From the NCBI GenBank assembly GCA_021399405.1, contig JAAFKL010000205.1, positions 1 to 15,617 of the forward strand: a DNA stretch of 15,617 nucleotides. Direction: 5' to 3'. The translations under genes were made by a program, and so were the position numbers. The stretch's first letter is position 1. Every line of letters starts with the position of its first letter. This document shows positions 14,198 through 15,617 of the stretch, in pieces. The notes under the pieces are model-generated. The model saw only the letters and a list, made by a program, of their open reading frames with translations, was not told the DNA's origin and searched no databases. Origin of the DNA: Candidatus Heimdallarchaeota archaeon. GTDB lineage: Archaea > Asgardarchaeota > Heimdallarchaeia > Heimdallarchaeales > Kariarchaeaceae.

Positions 14198-15085
14198 TCA
14201 AGTTTTCATAATTTCAACATGGCCATCAGATTCAATCACTGCTACCCCATATCTTAGTGCCCAACAAGACATCACTACACCTACGGGTAATGAAGCAGGA
14301 TGTCTACCTGCCAATGCAATATTAACATCCATTACAGTCTTCCCATCACCAACTCCCATTGGCCCAATTGGCAATTTATTGGCTCCTTCAAGCACAGCTT
14401 CTTCAAGTTTAGCAACTCTAGGATCTTTATTTCGCTCTCCAATTGGCTTGAAAATAGCTTTTTTGGCAATTGTCATGCAGATATCTTCTCCACCTCCAAT
14501 CCCAATTCCAACTCGATATGGTGGACAGCCTTGTGGTCCCGCATCTGCAATCACATCTATGGCAAATTTTAACGCACCTTCGATACCTAATCCCGGTTTT
14601 AACATTCCTAGTTGCGCGATATTTGAACTTCCGCCACCTTTTGTGGTAGCAGTGATCTTGAGTTTATTACCTGGTACCATATCTACATAGAAATAGGGAA
14701 CCACGCCTCTGATATCACTGTTATCGCCAGGATTGCCTTCAAAGAAATCTACGGTATTAGGTCTTAAAGGAATTTCAGTCGTAGCTCTTACAGCTGCAGA
14801 TCTAAATATATCCAATAATTCTGATTTGATAGGAAAATAATCCCCAATCTCAAGCTTAAAGGCGATTATACCTGTATCTTGGCACATCGGTTTGCTTTCA
14901 TCACGTGCAAGCTGAACATCATCCAAGATATTATTCAATTGTAATGTCGCACTTTCACTGATATTTTCACTTTTGAATTTTCTCATCGTTTCTACGACAT
15001 CAACTGGTAATTTAGTTGCTGCAATCCTGAGTAGATCTACTGCAGTGTCCTCGATTACTTGTGTAAGATTAATTGTTTCAATCAT
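14198..15085 (-). CDS. class I fumarate hydratase, alpha (N-terminal) subunit
   Basis: This 295-residue subunit binds the [4Fe-4S] cluster of two-subunit class I fumarase, which interconverts fumarate and malate in the citric acid cycle. Diagnostic features are CQDTG (68-72), TKGGGSSN (148-155), GCPPYRVGIGIGGGED (186-201) and SCWALRYG (273-280). C68, C187 and C274 are at positions expected for the three cluster ligands; the spacing C68 to C187 fits the family. Length is typical. L-tartrate dehydratase alpha is closely related and cannot be fully excluded. Its ATG overlaps the stop codon of the beta gene by one base (TAATG), so translation is probably coupled. The order beta then alpha is noted because alpha-first is commoner in the operons I know. 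Confidence 0.93.
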   Translation of the reverse strand: MIETINLTQVIEDTAVDLLRIAATKLPVDVVETMRKFKSENISESATLQLNNILDDVQLARDESKPMCQDTGIIAFKLEIGDYFPIKSELLDIFRSAAVRATTEIPLRPNTVDFFEGNPGDNSDIRGVVPYFYVDMVPGNKLKITATTKGGGSSNIAQLGMLKPGLGIEGALKFAIDVIADAGPQGCPPYRVGIGIGGGEDICMTIAKKAIFKPIGERNKDPRVAKLEEAVLEGANKLPIGPMGVGDGKTVMDVNIALAGRHPASLPVGVVMSCWALRYGVAVIESDGHVEIMKT

Positions 15086-15617
15086 TATAAAGCCTCCAAA
15101 GCTTGCTCTATCAACTGATAGGCCTCAGGTTTTGTTGCCATCGTTTTCTTCGCATTCTCAGTGAAGAAATTATTACCATGAGAATCTATTCCAATCATTA
15201 ATGGACCAAAATTTTCTACTTCAAGAACCCATAAGCATTCTGGCATACCTAAAAGATCAAACCAATGAACTTCAACAACATCTTTAACTGCATTTGCTGC
15301 CAAAAGTGCTGCACCACCGGTGAACATTCCGTACACACATCCAAGCTTACAAGCTTCAGTAGTTCGTTCTCCCATCCCTCCTTTACCAATAATTAATTTG
15401 GTTCCGAAGGTTTGGATAAATATATCCTGGAATATTTCCATTCTGGAAGAGGTTGTGGGACCTCCTGCTACCATTCCCCATTTTCCTTCTGGGTTTTTTT
15501 GCATAATTGGTCCGCAATGATAAATTGCTAGCTTACCAAAATCAACTGGTAAGGGTTCCCCTTTCTCTTTAAGGGATAAAGCATGTTTGTGAGCATCATC
15601 TCGAGCAGTGACTATCT
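15085..15617 (-). CDS. class I fumarate hydratase, beta (C-terminal) subunit, 5' end outside window
   Basis: Partial gene: the reading frame stays open to the window edge, and about 177 codons are visible. Residues near the edge read TARDDAH, the conserved motif of the class I fumarase/tartrate dehydratase beta domain, followed by LAIYHCGPI. Then come WGMVAGGPTTSSRM, the IGKGGMGERTTEACK substrate-side stretch, a GGAALLAA helix and LLGMPECLWVLEVENFGP. An internal Met at 15504 looks like a start if read alone, but TARDDAH and YHCGP lie upstream in frame, so it is not the start. The beta subunit completes the active site with the cluster-bearing alpha subunit encoded next. The stop codon TAA shares its last base with the alpha ATG. 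The true start, promoter and any earlier operon genes are not in this window. Confidence 0.93.
   Translation of the reverse strand, partial: IVTARDDAHKHALSLKEKGEPLPVDFGKLAIYHCGPIMQKNPEGKWGMVAGGPTTSSRMEIFQDIFIQTFGTKLIIGKGGMGERTTEACKLGCVYGMFTGGAALLAANAVKDVVEVHWFDLLGMPECLWVLEVENFGPLMIGIDSHGNNFFTENAKKTMATKPEAYQLIEQALEAL

Noticed and set aside
15085..15504. Fumarase beta subunit as a complete 139-residue protein starting at the Met at 15504
   Set aside because: The frame continues upstream to the window edge and encodes the conserved TARDDAH and YHCGP motifs, so that Met is internal.
1..15617. CRISPR arrays, tRNA/rRNA genes, insertion sequences or transposases
   Set aside because: No regularly spaced repeats, cloverleaf-like tRNA sequence, transposase motifs or terminal inverted repeats with target duplications were seen on either strand.

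Overview
The window looks like chromosomal DNA of an archaeon, most likely an Asgard lineage. It is AT-rich. It encodes a geranylgeranyl-reductase-type flavoprotein (archaeal ether-lipid saturation), a two-subunit class I fumarase, and a Ras/Rab-like small GTPase with all five G boxes. Several starts are preceded by archaeal BRE/TATA-like elements. The GTPase, together with a membrane-anchored polyproline protein, is the main reason for suggesting Asgard; the finer placement is inference. Five of the first six genes appear to start at GTG or TTG.

Left part (1-8.3 kb): single genes alternate strand and meet tail-to-tail with gaps of about 10-29 bp. In order they are: a 594-residue polyproline, C-terminally anchored membrane protein (+) facing a HAD-family phosphatase (-); a Rab-like GTPase (+) facing a small winged-helix protein (-); a four-helix membrane protein with a PH-like middle (+) facing a geranylgeranyl-reductase-family enzyme (-); and a cysteine-rich V4R/DUF6144-like protein (+) facing a PfkB-family sugar/nucleoside kinase (-). 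The spaces between divergent genes hold the promoters, and one holds a hairpin-like inverted repeat (6511-6544).

Middle (8.3-12.6 kb, minus strand): two tandem paralogues of 583 and about 804 residues are separated by a short gap. Both are built of repeated beta-sandwich (DUF11/CARDB-like) domains and lack any signal peptide or membrane segment. The second carries an extra C-terminal region of about 200 residues. This pair is the least explained and most system-like part of the window.

Right part (12.5-15.6 kb): a 462-bp space contains a small gene broken by a one-base frameshift, clustered palindromes, and promoters pointing both ways. Next come a protein matching only the C-terminal half of a known ArsR regulator subfamily (its DNA-binding domain is absent) and a four-helix membrane protein. 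The window ends with the fumarase genes, beta subunit (5' end outside the window) then alpha, coupled through a TAATG overlap.

Functional links are modest. The reductase and fumarase are housekeeping metabolism. The GTPase, polyproline protein and PH-like membrane protein could share membrane or cytoskeletal roles, but adjacency alone does not show that they act together.
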